DNA from: Catellatospora sp. IY07-71
GTDB taxonomy: Bacteria > Actinomycetota > Actinomycetes > Mycobacteriales > Micromonosporaceae
NCBI RefSeq assembly: GCF_018326265.1
Contig: NZ_AP023360.1
Location: forward strand, 7,251,001 to 7,315,000
Length of the DNA: 64,000 nucleotides
Direction: 5' to 3'
Part shown: piece by piece, positions 35,629 through 44,683 of the stretch
How the letters are laid out: every line of letters starts with the position of its first letter
Position numbering within the stretch: the first letter of the stretch is position 1
The notes under the pieces: model-generated
Told to the model about the DNA's origin: nothing
The model's database searches: none
What the model saw: the letters and a program-made list of their open reading frames with translations, nothing else
Program-made: the position numbers and the translations under genes

Positions 35629-35808
35629 ATGCGCCGGATCGTGACCGTGGTGGTCCTGGTGTGGCTGATCAGCGGCGTCGTGGCGGCATCGCGGCGCGAC
35701 TACTTCTCCGGATCATCCGCGACCTGCGACCAGGTCTCGACGATCGCGGCCACGATCGTTGCCGGCCCGCTGAACTACACGGGCGCCGATCCGCAGGTCA
35801 CCTGCTGA
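35629..35808 (+). CDS. Small single-membrane-span protein, 59 residues
   Basis: ATG 35629 follows GGGAGGTGG with a 4-base spacer. The product is a short basic N-terminus (MRR), one hydrophobic helix (IVTVVVLVWLISGVVAA), then a polar tail with two cysteines ending PQVTC. Longer starts (35473) lack a ribosome site. The protein would sit in the membrane or be exported. No known family. Confidence 0.6.
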   Translation: MRRIVTVVVLVWLISGVVAASRRDYFSGSSATCDQVSTIAATIVAGPLNYTGADPQVTC

Positions 35809-35877
35809 CCCGACGGGCCGCGCCCCGAGCGCGGCAGTCCGCGGCACCATTCGGCCCGTTCTGGCGGACCTGACCTC

Positions 35878-35964
35878 GTGCTCGATGGCGAGGTTGCCGG
35901 CGACTTCGACGACTTCTCCGTGGACGAGCAGGCCCGATGGAGGGCCGACTACCACCTGGGCTGA
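35878..35964 (+). pseudogene. C-terminal gene remnant, about 28 codons
   Basis: A short frame reading LDGEVAGDFDDFSVDEQARW and ending at TGA 35962-35964 looks like the acidic end of a lost protein. It is open a few codons upstream of GTG 35878 but has no N-terminal part. It lies in the 210-base gap before the gene at 36019. Confidence 0.3.
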
Positions 35965-36018
35965 GTCGAGTCGCAGGACGCCTGCACACTTAAGCCCACA
36001 GCCCGTGACCCGCCACGG

Positions 36019-36363
36019 GTGCCGCACACTCAACTGGTGCGACTGTTGACGGCTGACGAGTTCCAGGCAACGACGGGAGAACCACACCTAGCTGTGGGAG
36101 ACGACGAATCGCCGCCGTTCGACTTCTGGTCCTACTTCGGCCGGATCCCCGTCGAGGACTTCCGCGGCCACGACTTCTCCCGGGGCCAGGTCACCAACGC
36201 CTGGAGAACGCGAGGCGGCGCATTCGAGCACGTCCTCATCCGATGCGAGACGGCGAACGTCTTCCTCGTGCTCGTTCTGGACCTCGCCGCAAGGAACGTG
36301 CACGGACACCACCTTCTGGACCTGAACAGGCTCTACAGCCTGGCGGACGGCAGCGAAACATGA
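36019..36363 (+). CDS. Hypothetical 114-residue protein
   Basis: A soluble alpha/beta protein with sensible composition (EFQATTGEPHLAVGDDESP, GGAFEHVLIRCETANVFLVL, then HHLLDLNRLYSL). The end resembles small immunity-type proteins but matches nothing I can name. GTG 36019 is the first plausible start; the ribosome site is poor, so the true start could differ. Confidence 0.5.
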   Translation: MPHTQLVRLLTADEFQATTGEPHLAVGDDESPPFDFWSYFGRIPVEDFRGHDFSRGQVTNAWRTRGGAFEHVLIRCETANVFLVLVLDLAARNVHGHHLLDLNRLYSLADGSET

Positions 36364-36417
36364 CGGCGGCGGCGCTCCTGATCACATGACGAGTCGGCCG
36401 AGCCGTGGCTCGACGGG

Positions 36418-37350
36418 TCAGGCACCGCCGGTGAGGTCGATGATCAGCCGAGTCACCAGCGGCCGTGACGCCCGGACCCGCTCGCGGCGCCAGGCCGAGA
36501 TCGTCGGGAGCACGCTGTGCTGGACCGTCGCGGCGCGGATCCGCCACATGCCGCTCATCGCCACCACGTACCGCGCGGCATCGGCGGGCAGGGCCTGGAT
36601 CAGCCGGTACGCACGATCCGTCGCCACCTGCCCGCCGAGCCGGTGGCCGGTGCCGACGATGTCCGCCGCCAGCTGGGCGAGGTCCAGCCACGGCACGCCG
36701 GCTGCGGCATACGCCCAGTCCAGCAGCGTCGCCGAGCCGGTCGCCGCATCAACCGCCACGTTGTCGGCGCGCATGTCGCGGTGGACCAGGGCGTCGCCCG
36801 CCGTCCACCGCGGCCAGTCCGCGACCACCTCGGCTGCCCGGTGCGCGTACGCCGCCTCCCACTCGTCCGCGGGCCCTGCCGCGACGACCCGCGCCCAGCC
36901 GTCGAAGTCCCAGATCCGCTCCGCGACCGGCCGCAGCTCGTCCGGTGCCCGGTGCCCGCTCGCGGTCCGGCACGCACCGACGACGGCGTCGATCGACGCA
37001 TCGGTCCACAGCTCGCCGGCGGTTCCGGCGGCCCAGGTGGTGACCAGCGCGATCCACGGACCGTGCTCGACGGTCGCGAGGCGGCGCGGGGCAGGCACCG
37101 ATGGCGGCAGCATGTCCAGGACGGCCGACTCCCGGCCGACCAGCATGTGGTTGTGTGCCCGGACCTCGGCCGACATCGCCTTGGCGAACACCGTGCGGCC
37201 GTCTGCCAGCCGCAGTGCGGCGGCCGGTCCGGGCGACATACCGCCGAGCAGGTCCTTGTGACCGGCGATGACGGTGCCGAGCGCGTCGGCGACGGCCGCC
37301 TGCAGCGGCGCGGGCGTATCGGCCCACGCGGCGCGAGGAGTGAACGGCAC
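36418..37350 (-). CDS. APH-fold phosphotransferase
   Basis: A 310-residue protein. The catalytic loop is ALVHRDMRADNVAVD (His-x-Asp-x4-Asn) and the metal aspartate is in LLDWAYAAAGVPWLDLAQL. The N-terminal lysine is in TVFAKAM. Members phosphorylate small molecules such as aminoglycosides, choline or macrolides; nothing in the sequence fixes the substrate. It lies behind an MFS exporter with a 67-base gap on the same strand, which would suit a small drug-resistance pair. Confidence 0.85.
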   Translation of the reverse strand: MPFTPRAAWADTPAPLQAAVADALGTVIAGHKDLLGGMSPGPAAALRLADGRTVFAKAMSAEVRAHNHMLVGRESAVLDMLPPSVPAPRRLATVEHGPWIALVTTWAAGTAGELWTDASIDAVVGACRTASGHRAPDELRPVAERIWDFDGWARVVAAGPADEWEAAYAHRAAEVVADWPRWTAGDALVHRDMRADNVAVDAATGSATLLDWAYAAAGVPWLDLAQLAADIVGTGHRLGGQVATDRAYRLIQALPADAARYVVAMSGMWRIRAATVQHSVLPTISAWRRERVRASRPLVTRLIIDLTGGA

Positions 37351-37417
37351 GTCGCATCGTATCCCGGTCGATCATTCTGCGGCGGCCGTCGCGCGTCACG
37401 CGACCAGCCGGACCGGC

Positions 37418-38857
37418 CTACGGGGAAGACGCCCGGCGATGCGTGCTGCCGCGATCCGGCTCCTCGTCGAGGTCGACCGCATCCGCATCGGCGTCCGGTT
37501 CGGCAGCCGGCGGCGGTGACTCCGGCTGTGCGAGGTAGTAGCCGCTCAGCCTGCGGTAGGGCGTGCTGCGCAGCGCGAGCACGGTCACCGCCAGGCCGAT
37601 CATCCCGGTCAGCACGAACACCAGCGCCAGCCCGCGGTCGGGGCCGACGCCGAACCAGCCGCCGATCGCGTCCGCCCCGGCGCCGTCGGTCATCAGCGGG
37701 ATGAACACGAACTGGGCGATGGGGCCGATAAGGAACGCGGTCAGCGGCGAGGCGGCCTGCTCGACGCTCTGCGCGAACCCGAACACCCGGCCCTGCCGCT
37801 CGTAGGGCACGACCTTCTGCAGGATCGTCTGCTCGGCGGCCTCGGCGTAGGGCACGAGCAGCATGTACGCGTACATTCCCGCAGCCAGCAGCACCACCGA
37901 GGAGCGCAGCGGGAAGAGGATCGTCACCGACCACAGGACCGCATTGACGCCCAGCAGCAGCCGCAGCGGGTTGCGGCCCAGACCGGTCCGGGCCACCAGC
38001 AGGCCGCCGAAGATGAACCCCGTGCTGAGCACACCCCAGAGCAGTCCCCACGCCTGCACGCTGACCAGCGACAGCCCATAGGCGTCCAGCAGCGCCATGT
38101 AGACGCCGCCGAGGAAGTTGTTGAACGCCGAGAAGAGGATCAGCGCGGGCAGGCCCGGCACGTTGCCGACCACCCGCAGGGTGCCCCGCAGGTCGATGGT
38201 GCGATCCGGCGCGGCGGCCTGCTCGCCGGGCTCAGGCTGCGCGGCGGCCGGCCGTTCGGGGACGGGGAGCAGCCCCAGGTGCAGCATCGCGGCGCCCAGC
38301 ACGCCGACGGCGAGCAGCAGGACCCAGAACATGCCGCTGGCGCCGACCAGCACGCCGCTGATCACGGAGGTCACCAGGAAGGACACTCCGGTGGCGCTGC
38401 CGACGAGGCCGTTGGCCTTGTCGCGTTCGGCTTCGGGGATGAGGACGGTGACGAGTGTCGGCAGCGCGATGGTGCGGATGTTCCCGGCGATCACGCCGAG
38501 CATCAGCAGCACGACGAACGTCCACAGCAGCACGCTGGACGGGTCGGTGAACTCCCGCTCCGGGGTCAGCTGGTCGATGACGAACGCGGCGGCGTACAGC
38601 GTGAGGGAGATCAGCGCGGACGCCTGCATCACCGTCTTCTTGCGGTGGTGGTCGACGAGGCTGCCGAACCAGATGCCGGTCAGCGCGGTCATGACCAGGA
38701 AGATGCCGGCGATGATGCTGGTGGCGAACACCGATCGGGTCTGCAGGTACACGTAGAACGTGATCGCGAACCACACCGTGAAGTTGATCACCGAGACGAG
38801 CAGCGTGTTCGCCAGCAGGTGATAGAAGACCTTGCGGTTGCCGCCCATCTGGATCAC
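37418..38857 (-). CDS. Major facilitator superfamily transporter
   Basis: A 479-residue protein with about 12 membrane helices in two halves. The interhelical motif IWFGSLVDHHRKKTVMQ fits the MFS motif A region (G-x3-D-x2-x-R-K/R). A Pro/Ala-rich central loop (about residues 200-225) and an acidic C-terminal tail (EPDADADAVDLDEE) flank the membrane parts. It is probably a drug or metabolite exporter. The start is ATG 38857, with an alternative at 38848. Confidence 0.85.
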   Translation of the reverse strand: MIQMGGNRKVFYHLLANTLLVSVINFTVWFAITFYVYLQTRSVFATSIIAGIFLVMTALTGIWFGSLVDHHRKKTVMQASALISLTLYAAAFVIDQLTPEREFTDPSSVLLWTFVVLLMLGVIAGNIRTIALPTLVTVLIPEAERDKANGLVGSATGVSFLVTSVISGVLVGASGMFWVLLLAVGVLGAAMLHLGLLPVPERPAAAQPEPGEQAAAPDRTIDLRGTLRVVGNVPGLPALILFSAFNNFLGGVYMALLDAYGLSLVSVQAWGLLWGVLSTGFIFGGLLVARTGLGRNPLRLLLGVNAVLWSVTILFPLRSSVVLLAAGMYAYMLLVPYAEAAEQTILQKVVPYERQGRVFGFAQSVEQAASPLTAFLIGPIAQFVFIPLMTDGAGADAIGGWFGVGPDRGLALVFVLTGMIGLAVTVLALRSTPYRRLSGYYLAQPESPPPAAEPDADADAVDLDEEPDRGSTHRRASSP

Positions 38858-39035
38858 GATAGCCGTCCCAGATCGCCACCAGGCATTTCAGGCCCGCCGC
38901 GGGCGACGTCTGCCGCGGCGGCGACCCGCCGGTCACGCCGACGCCGTTCGTCGGTCGTCTCCCGGGGCTTCATGAACCCAAGTAGACCCGCCGGATGGTT
39001 CCAGGCCCTGGTCTCGCGGCTGTCAGGATGTGGGG

Positions 39036-40088
39036 ATGCCATTGTTCGAGATGACATCCGATGCACTGCTGCCCGTGCCGTCGACGACTTTCGCGGCCGA
39101 ACTGATTCTTGAGCGGGCGGATCTGCAGCGGCTCCTGCGCTCCCGGATCGACATGATCGCCGACGGTGTGATGGTGGTATCGGAGGAGTTCGGTGCGTTC
39201 GCCGACGCACGTCGGCGGATCGACCTACTGGGGGTTGACCGCGACGGCCGTCTGGTCGTGGTGGAGCTGAAACGCACCGCCGATGGAGGCCATCTCGAAC
39301 TTCAGGCGCTGCGGTACGCCGCGATGATCTCGGTCATGACGTTCGATGACCTTGTCGAGCACTATCAGCGTCATCTCGCCAAGGTCGAACCGGACGCGGT
39401 CGAGGATGCGCGTTGCCGCTTGGCGGACTTCCTGGACGACGTCGGTGGCGAGGAGGCGGTGCTGAGCCGTGAGGTACGCGTCGTACTCGTCGCTGCCGGA
39501 TTCGATCGTGAGATCACGACCACTGTGCTGTGGCTGAACGATGTCTACGGCCTGGACATCCGATGCGTCAGGCTGACCCCCTACAAGATCGATCAACGGA
39601 TCCTGCTCGATGTGCAGCAGGTGATCCCACTACCTGAGGCGAGCGAGCTGACCATCCAGCTTCGTCGCCGCCAGACACAGGTCAGAGTGTCCGGCGCCGA
39701 CAACAGGGACTGGACCCCATACGAGATCATCACTCCCGGCGGGCGCACCGGGCCGCTGCGTAAACGCCGCGCGATGCTGGCGATGGTCACCTTCCTGCAC
39801 CAGGCGGGTGTCTCTGCGGCCGAACTGGCGACGGTCATCCCGCGTTCCCGCTTCCTGCCCGTCGACGGCGTCCTCACCGATGAACAGCTCGGGGCCGCGT
39901 TCGTCGCCACGTACGCCGGTGCCCAGGAGCGGCTGGGCAGATGGTTCATCGAAGCACCGCTGCACGACGACGGACGAACCTGGGTACTTTCCAAGATGTG
40001 GGGAACCAACACCAAGGCAGTCCTCGACCGGCTTCTCACGATCGCACCCGGCGAAGGCTTCGGCTACGAAGCTGTCGAGGAAGGCTGA
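39036..40088 (+). CDS. NucS/DUF91-like PD-(D/E)XK nuclease
   Basis: About 350 residues. RRIDLLGVDRDGRLVVVELKR (near residue 65) is a clear PD-(D/E)XK core, Asp then Glu-x-Lys, followed by the helix LELQALRYAAMIS, as in EndoMS/NucS C-terminal domains. The N-terminus is short, so the DNA-binding NucS N-domain is missing. From about residue 225 it has an extra C-terminal domain (RKRRAMLAMVTFLHQAGVS to VLSKMWGTNTKAVLDRLL) that resembles a helical DNA-recognition part. Members serve in mismatch repair or defence. Stand-alone copies like this often lie in accessory islands. Confidence 0.75.
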   Translation: MPLFEMTSDALLPVPSTTFAAELILERADLQRLLRSRIDMIADGVMVVSEEFGAFADARRRIDLLGVDRDGRLVVVELKRTADGGHLELQALRYAAMISVMTFDDLVEHYQRHLAKVEPDAVEDARCRLADFLDDVGGEEAVLSREVRVVLVAAGFDREITTTVLWLNDVYGLDIRCVRLTPYKIDQRILLDVQQVIPLPEASELTIQLRRRQTQVRVSGADNRDWTPYEIITPGGRTGPLRKRRAMLAMVTFLHQAGVSAAELATVIPRSRFLPVDGVLTDEQLGAAFVATYAGAQERLGRWFIEAPLHDDGRTWVLSKMWGTNTKAVLDRLLTIAPGEGFGYEAVEEG

Positions 40089-40212
40089 TCTCTCTTGAAT
40101 CAGACCGCATCTTCTCTGGTGAGGTGCCTCTAGCGGGGTCAGCGACGGCCGAGGGGACGGTGATGTGATGGCCGCAGCGGCGGCGGGCTGGCACCGTCGG
40201 CCGTTGTCCGAC

Positions 40213-40761
40213 TCACCAAGGGAGGGCAAACGGGCGCCGGGAACGCTCCGAGCCACCGATGCGACCTCTGTTCAGGTCCAGCCATGCCACATTTGCGAAG
40301 CGTTGTTCAGCCTCACGGGAAACGTCAACGATGACCGCCGGGAGTGCCCCTGCCTTATGAGAAGCCTGCTCCCGCGCGATAACGTACAACGCGTCCATCA
40401 CAGCGTCAGAGGCGCGTCGAACATCGCTGTCATGCCCTGCGACGATCCACAATCGAGACCGCGCAGTCTCGACGGCGTCCCAGTACTCGTCTGCGCCCTT
40501 AATGAGGGGTATCGCGCCCCTCGGGCTGCCGCTTCCCTCCACGACACTTATATCGTCTGGAGGCAGGTGCAGGATGAATCTGCGGAAGCGACGGAGCGTA
40601 GACAGGTACTCGGCATACGCTTCCCGGCGCGCCGCCAGCTCACTCTGCCGATGAGCTTGCCACTGCAGCTGAAGCTGGGCACGTGCTGACAGCACGGAAC
40701 CTAAAACGACGCCTAACAGCGTCCCGGCAACACCAATGACAACGGTCCACACTGTAGACAC
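40213..40761 (-). CDS. Membrane-anchored hypothetical protein
   Basis: A 182-residue protein. The N-terminal helix WTVVIGVAGTLLGVVLGSVL is a membrane anchor, followed by a long polar helix (RAQLQLQWQAHRQSELAARREAYAEYL) and a helical cytoplasmic part. This one-helix-plus-coil layout is common among small actinobacterial proteins in nuclease islands. No catalytic motif. Codon bias is a little less GC3-extreme than average. Confidence 0.65.
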   Translation of the reverse strand: MSTVWTVVIGVAGTLLGVVLGSVLSARAQLQLQWQAHRQSELAARREAYAEYLSTLRRFRRFILHLPPDDISVVEGSGSPRGAIPLIKGADEYWDAVETARSRLWIVAGHDSDVRRASDAVMDALYVIAREQASHKAGALPAVIVDVSREAEQRFANVAWLDLNRGRIGGSERSRRPFALPW

Positions 40762-41121
40762 TCCGTCAAAGTACAGGAGCCTGGCTTTTCACCATTGTTA
40801 CCTGCCTGCGCCACACGTGCCCACGCCGACCGCAGGACGCGAAGCATTGACAGGCAACACGTGGTGCGGACGTGTGGCCTCCCCGCCTGTTCCCGCTCGC
40901 ACCATCACGAGCTGTCAGTCACGTCCCGGACACTGCCGGCGCCGCCTGGCCCAACCGGCCGACGATTCGTCGTACCACGTCATTTAAGCAGCGTCATGTC
41001 GACCGGGCCCGTCCGCCGGAACGAACTTCCGCACGGCTGAGCGGATACTACCGCGACAGATCGCTTGTTTGCGGCGAATGTGCTATGCCACAGAGCGCCA
41101 GCCACAGCTGATAATTCCGTT
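40762..41121. other. 360-base intergenic stretch, nothing recognised
   Basis: It is lower in GC than the surroundings, with no convincing frame, hairpin or repeat. It presumably holds the promoters of the two diverging flanking genes. Confidence 0.5.
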
Positions 41122-41859
41122 ATGGTGCCCACCTCGAATCGGCAACGGATCCTGGACGCCCTGCATCAAGGTGCGCGTCCTCTTGACGACGACCAGCTCT
41201 CGGATGCCACCCAGATCTTCCCGAGGCAACAGGTCAACCAAATCTGCCGCGCCCTGGAACGCGAGGGCGTCATCCGCCGCCACCCAGGACCGCACCAGAA
41301 GCTCGTCAACGTGTTGATCCAGCCCGCCGCAGTAAAGGTATCCGCCAGGGTGCTCCAGCCGCCGACAAGCGTGAGCGACAGCAAGGGGCAGTCCACCGGC
41401 GCGACCGCCGACCCGACTGCGTTTCCGCCAGGGCACTCCCAGGAGCAGCGCGACGCCGAACAGGTCATGCTCGAACTGCTCGGCCAACAGCTCGGCGTCG
41501 CCCTCGCGCCCACCCGTATCATCGTGGCTGCCGGCACGCGCGTCGAAGTGGACGGCGCCGATGCCGACCGCCGCGTTCTCGTCGAGTGCTGGGCGCACCA
41601 GGGACCGCCTAAAGTCGCACAGCGGCACAAGGTACTGGCCGACACACTGAAGCTGACCTGGATCGCGACAAAGATCCAGCCCAGGCCGCAGCTCTACCTA
41701 TGCCTCAGCGACCCCCTCGCCGCCAAGCCTTTCCTGCCGACGTCCAAGTCATGGGCAGCTCAGGCCCTACTCGACCTCGGCGTCACGATCGCCGTCGTCG
41801 ATCTCCCCGCCGACACACGGGACAAGGTACGAGCCGCCCAGCAACGCCAGTACCGATAA
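41122..41859 (+). CDS. Winged-helix plus restriction-endonuclease-like protein
   Basis: A 245-residue protein from ATG 41122. Residues 1-60 form a helix-turn-helix (NRQRILDALHQGARPLDDDQL, QVNQICRALEREGVIRRHP). After a disordered linker, residues about 135-195 show a PD-(D/E)XK-like alpha/beta core: RVEVDGADADRRVLVECW then QRHKVLADTLKLTWI. The acidic strand Glu and the Gln/Arg-x-His-Lys helix are those of small endonuclease-like folds; the lysine of E-x-K is replaced by W in ECW. It may bind DNA and cut it, or it may be a degenerate nuclease. Near the NucS-like gene at 39036. Confidence 0.6.
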   Translation: MVPTSNRQRILDALHQGARPLDDDQLSDATQIFPRQQVNQICRALEREGVIRRHPGPHQKLVNVLIQPAAVKVSARVLQPPTSVSDSKGQSTGATADPTAFPPGHSQEQRDAEQVMLELLGQQLGVALAPTRIIVAAGTRVEVDGADADRRVLVECWAHQGPPKVAQRHKVLADTLKLTWIATKIQPRPQLYLCLSDPLAAKPFLPTSKSWAAQALLDLGVTIAVVDLPADTRDKVRAAQQRQYR

Positions 41860-42045
41860 TCGGGGCTCGGGCCTGCGCAGTCACACCAGCCAACGGCATG
41901 CTGCCGGACGGCTGCCGCGGAGGCCGTCCAGTCACGGCGTGCCGCCCGGCGGAGTTCGGCTGTTCCAGCAAGACGGCCGCCCCACCGGCGCCGCCAGCAC
42001 CGGTCAGCTTCTCGCCCAAGGCCCTGGAGCGAACGGGCGGTTGCA

Positions 42046-42075
42046 GGGCCGACCACCACGATGGGCGGTCGGCCC
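42046..42075 (-). terminator. 9-bp hairpin downstream of the helix-hairpin-helix gene
   Basis: GGGCCGACC (42046-42054) and GGTCGGCCC (42067-42075) pair perfectly, 10 bases past the stop of the minus-strand gene at 42086. Confidence 0.6.
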
Positions 42076-42085
42076 GCGGGCGCGA

Positions 42086-42307
42086 CTACTTGGCGTCGGC
42101 CAGGTCGGCGATCGCCCGGGCAGCGCGGAAGTACGGGCTGCGGCCCAGCTCGCCGATCGTCTTGACGCCCAGGGCGTCCTTGATGTGCTCAGCGGCACGC
42201 TCGCTCACACCGGCGAGCGCGGCGACCGGCGCGTTGGCGATCTCCTCCAGCGACTTGTCGTGGTACTCCTTGTCCAGCAGCTTGGCGAGATCAGCGGAAA
42301 CCGGCAT
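42086..42307 (-). CDS. Small helix-hairpin-helix protein
   Basis: A 73-residue protein. Two Hx motifs, LEEIANAPVAALAGVSERAAEHI and ALGVKTIGELGRSPYF, are spaced like helix-hairpin-helix segments that bind DNA backbone or form oligomers. GAAGGAG lies 5 bases before ATG 42307. The distinctive text PVAALAGVSERAAEHIKDAL fits a stand-alone HhH family known in actinobacteria. Function unknown. Confidence 0.7.
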   Translation of the reverse strand: MPVSADLAKLLDKEYHDKSLEEIANAPVAALAGVSERAAEHIKDALGVKTIGELGRSPYFRAARAIADLADAK

Positions 42308-42550
42308 GGCCACTCCTTCAGTAGTGGTGGTCCGGCACGGCGCCGGACGTGCAGCCGAATCCTTTCACCCGCAACACGAGCGGCGGACGGGGGCCTGGAC
42401 GCGACTCCGAATACGAGCGTTTCGAGCAGGAGGCTCAGCGCGTGGAGGCGTGACTGCGGGTGCTTCGCCGCCACGGGGCGCGCGGCATTGTAAGCAGGTC
42501 ATGACATTGCTGCAGCGCCGGGCGGGCGGCTCGGCGATAGGGTCGGCCGT

Positions 42551-43291
42551 GTGGCGCTGCGACTGGTTCAGGTGAACTACAAGGCTCGGGATGATTCGGC
42601 GCTCGGCCGGTTCTGGGCGGAGGCGCTCGGCTGGCGTGCGTCCACCTCGGGATCCGGTGCGACCAGCGCCGCACCCGTGGGCTTCGACTGGACGGATCCC
42701 GACGCGCCCGTCTGCATCGACGCCATCGCCGTCCCTGACCCTGAAACGGTGGCGTACCGGATGCACATCGATCTCGCCACCACATCCGCGGACCACCAGC
42801 GGGAGCTGGTCGCCCACCTGATGGAGATCGGCGCGACGCCCGCCGACGTGGGCCAGGGCGAGGTTCCATGGACGGTCCTGGCCGGTCCGGAGGGCAACGT
42901 GTTCTGCGTGCTCGAGCCTCGGGAGGTCTACCGGGACACCGGGCCGATCGCGGCCATGGTGGTCGACTGCGTGAACCCGCGGGCCATGGCCCGGTTCTGG
43001 AGCGCGGCCCTGGACTGGACCCTGCACGAGGTGACCGACGACTTCGCGCGGCTGCGCTCGCCCAAGGGCACCGGACCGTATCTGGAGTTCCTGCGCACGC
43101 CTGGCGTGCAGACCGTGCGGCACCGCGCCCACCTCGACCTAGTGCCGTTCCGCGGCGACGATCAGGCCGCCGAGACGGACCGGCTGCTGGCCCTCGGCGC
43201 CACGGTGGCCGACGCGGGCCGGCGCGGTCTTCCGTGGAGGATCCTCGCCGACCCGGAGGGCAACGAGTTCTGCATCCTGGCCCCGGCCTGA
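42551..43291 (+). CDS. VOC-family (glyoxalase-fold) protein, two domains
   Basis: A 246-residue protein from GTG 42551. It has two glyoxalase-type repeats, each with a short beta-alpha-beta start (ALRLVQVNYKARDDSALGRF, AMVVDCVNPRAMARF) and an end with D/GPEGNVFCVL or DPEGNEFCIL. Such proteins bind metal or ligands, for example in antibiotic resistance or dioxygenase reactions. Typical metal ligands (His and Glu) are only partly conserved, so a ligand-binding role is more likely than catalysis. Single gene. Confidence 0.85.
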   Translation: MALRLVQVNYKARDDSALGRFWAEALGWRASTSGSGATSAAPVGFDWTDPDAPVCIDAIAVPDPETVAYRMHIDLATTSADHQRELVAHLMEIGATPADVGQGEVPWTVLAGPEGNVFCVLEPREVYRDTGPIAAMVVDCVNPRAMARFWSAALDWTLHEVTDDFARLRSPKGTGPYLEFLRTPGVQTVRHRAHLDLVPFRGDDQAAETDRLLALGATVADAGRRGLPWRILADPEGNEFCILAPA

Positions 43292-43350
43292 CACACAGGT
43301 TCGCCGGGCAGCGCCGATACCGTCCGCTCGTCGATCGAGCATGCGGATCG

Positions 43351-43791
43351 TCAGCGGCGCTGCCACCAGCGGCGCCGGGCGGGCTCCTCCACCGCGGCGG
43401 TGAGGGACCGTGCCGTGGCCCGGTTGATGACGGCTGAGATCTCACTGGTGGCGCAGTTGACGAGGATTCCGTCGCTGTCGGCCGCACCTGCCGCCATCTG
43501 GAGGAGGACCTCGCCGGACAGCCCGGCGTTGAACTTCGGCCCGTAGTTCTGCAGGAAGACCTCCGGGTCGGCATACGCCAGGATCCGTGTCCCGCCGCCA
43601 TGCCCGGTCGACCTCACCGTCACGCCGCCGCCACGGACGACGAAGCCGCCACGCCCATCCGGGGCAGGAGCGCCGTCCATCATCACGCCGACGGTCGATG
43701 CCCGGAAGATCGCCACGAAGCGGTCGTAGGCATCCGGGGCGGAGCCGGCGGCGAGTTCGCGGATGACGTCGGACAGGGGTGTCTGGCTCAT
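43351..43791 (-). CDS. SseB-like domain protein
   Basis: A 146-residue protein from ATG 43791; the longer start at 43842 is Arg-rich and lacks a ribosome site. The pattern VIRELAAGSAPDAYDRFVAIF, RILAYADPEVFLQNYG and GILVNCATSEISAVINRAT resembles the SseB N-terminal domain often found in actinobacterial proteins. The function in actinobacteria is unknown; it may act in secretion or protein interaction. Assignment is moderate. Confidence 0.55.
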   Translation of the reverse strand: MSQTPLSDVIRELAAGSAPDAYDRFVAIFRASTVGVMMDGAPAPDGRGGFVVRGGGVTVRSTGHGGGTRILAYADPEVFLQNYGPKFNAGLSGEVLLQMAAGAADSDGILVNCATSEISAVINRATARSLTAAVEEPARRRWWQRR

Positions 43792-43902
43792 GCGACGGAA
43801 AATAGCGGATCTTGGCCGGTTCCGGCGCCCCGGCGCCGGCACGAGGCAGACCCCGAGATCCCGTCCGGCGGAGAATCGCCTGCCGATCCGGAGGCAGCGA
43901 CG

Positions 43903-44574
43903 TCAGCCTCCGTCGGGCCGGCTCGCCGCGCCACCCGCCCCAGGCGCCTGTCCGGCGGCGGACCCGCCCGGTGAGCCGCCGAACAGGCGGTCGAGGTGGT
44001 ACGTGAGGATCGCCAGCGCGGCGTCGCCGTCGCGCTGGCCGCCGAGCACGCTGGAGCCGAGGCCGTTGGTCAGGGCCAGCAGCCCCGCAGCCGTCGTCGG
44101 CGCGTGCAGGTCCGGATCGACCTGGCCCGCCTGCTGGGCGGTGCGCAGGTGGCCGGCGAGGAACCGTTCCAGCATGTCGGGGTAGGTCGCGCCGTGGTCG
44201 GCGGCGAGCGCCGGCTCGGCCAGCACCAGCGCGTAGTACGCGGCGTAGGTCCGGGTGAGGCGGCGGCTTTCCGCGTCGGTCGGCAGGATCGCGGTGAGGG
44301 TGCCGTAGACGAGGCTGCGCGGGGTGGGCGGCATGCCGAGGGCGCGGATGTGCGCCTCCACCCGCGCGGAGAGCTGTTCGCCGAGGTAGGCGAGGGCGCC
44401 GAGCAGCAACTCCTGCTTGGTATGGAAGTAGTACTGGACCAGCCGCAGGGATACGCCGGCCTCCGTGGCCACCTCGCGCATGCTCGCCGCCTGCAGGCCC
44501 CTGGTGCTGGCGATGCGCAGCAGGGCTTCGCCGATCTGCCGGCGCCGCAGGTCATGGTCTACGCGCTTGGGCAC
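43903..44574 (-). CDS. TetR/AcrR-family regulator
   Basis: A 223-residue protein. The N-terminal HTH is RRQIGEALLRIASTRGLQAASMREVATEAGVSLRLVQYYFHTKQELLL-type, with the recognition helix containing SLRLVQYYF. The C-terminal helical ligand domain is followed by a Gly-rich tail (SPGGSAAGQAPGAGG). It is divergent from an alpha/beta hydrolase, with a 16-bp palindrome between them, and probably represses it. Confidence 0.88.
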   Translation of the reverse strand: MPKRVDHDLRRRQIGEALLRIASTRGLQAASMREVATEAGVSLRLVQYYFHTKQELLLGALAYLGEQLSARVEAHIRALGMPPTPRSLVYGTLTAILPTDAESRRLTRTYAAYYALVLAEPALAADHGATYPDMLERFLAGHLRTAQQAGQVDPDLHAPTTAAGLLALTNGLGSSVLGGQRDGDAALAILTYHLDRLFGGSPGGSAAGQAPGAGGAASRPDGG

Positions 44575-44642
44575 TGTGCTCCATCCGGTCTGGCGTTCGT
44601 GTCGGGCCTGTCACGTCGGCCTATCATGCAACAGGATTTTGA

Positions 44643-44658
44643 TGGTACGTTCGTATCA
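44643..44658. promoter_or_regulatory. TetR-type operator palindrome
   Basis: TGGTACGTTCGTATCA: TG(G/A)TACG on one arm and CGTA(T/C)CA on the other, with a single mismatched pair and a TT centre. It lies between the divergent TetR and hydrolase genes, overlapping their promoter region. Confidence 0.65.
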
Positions 44659-44683
44659 CAAAGGCGGCGAGCGGAGATCCGAC

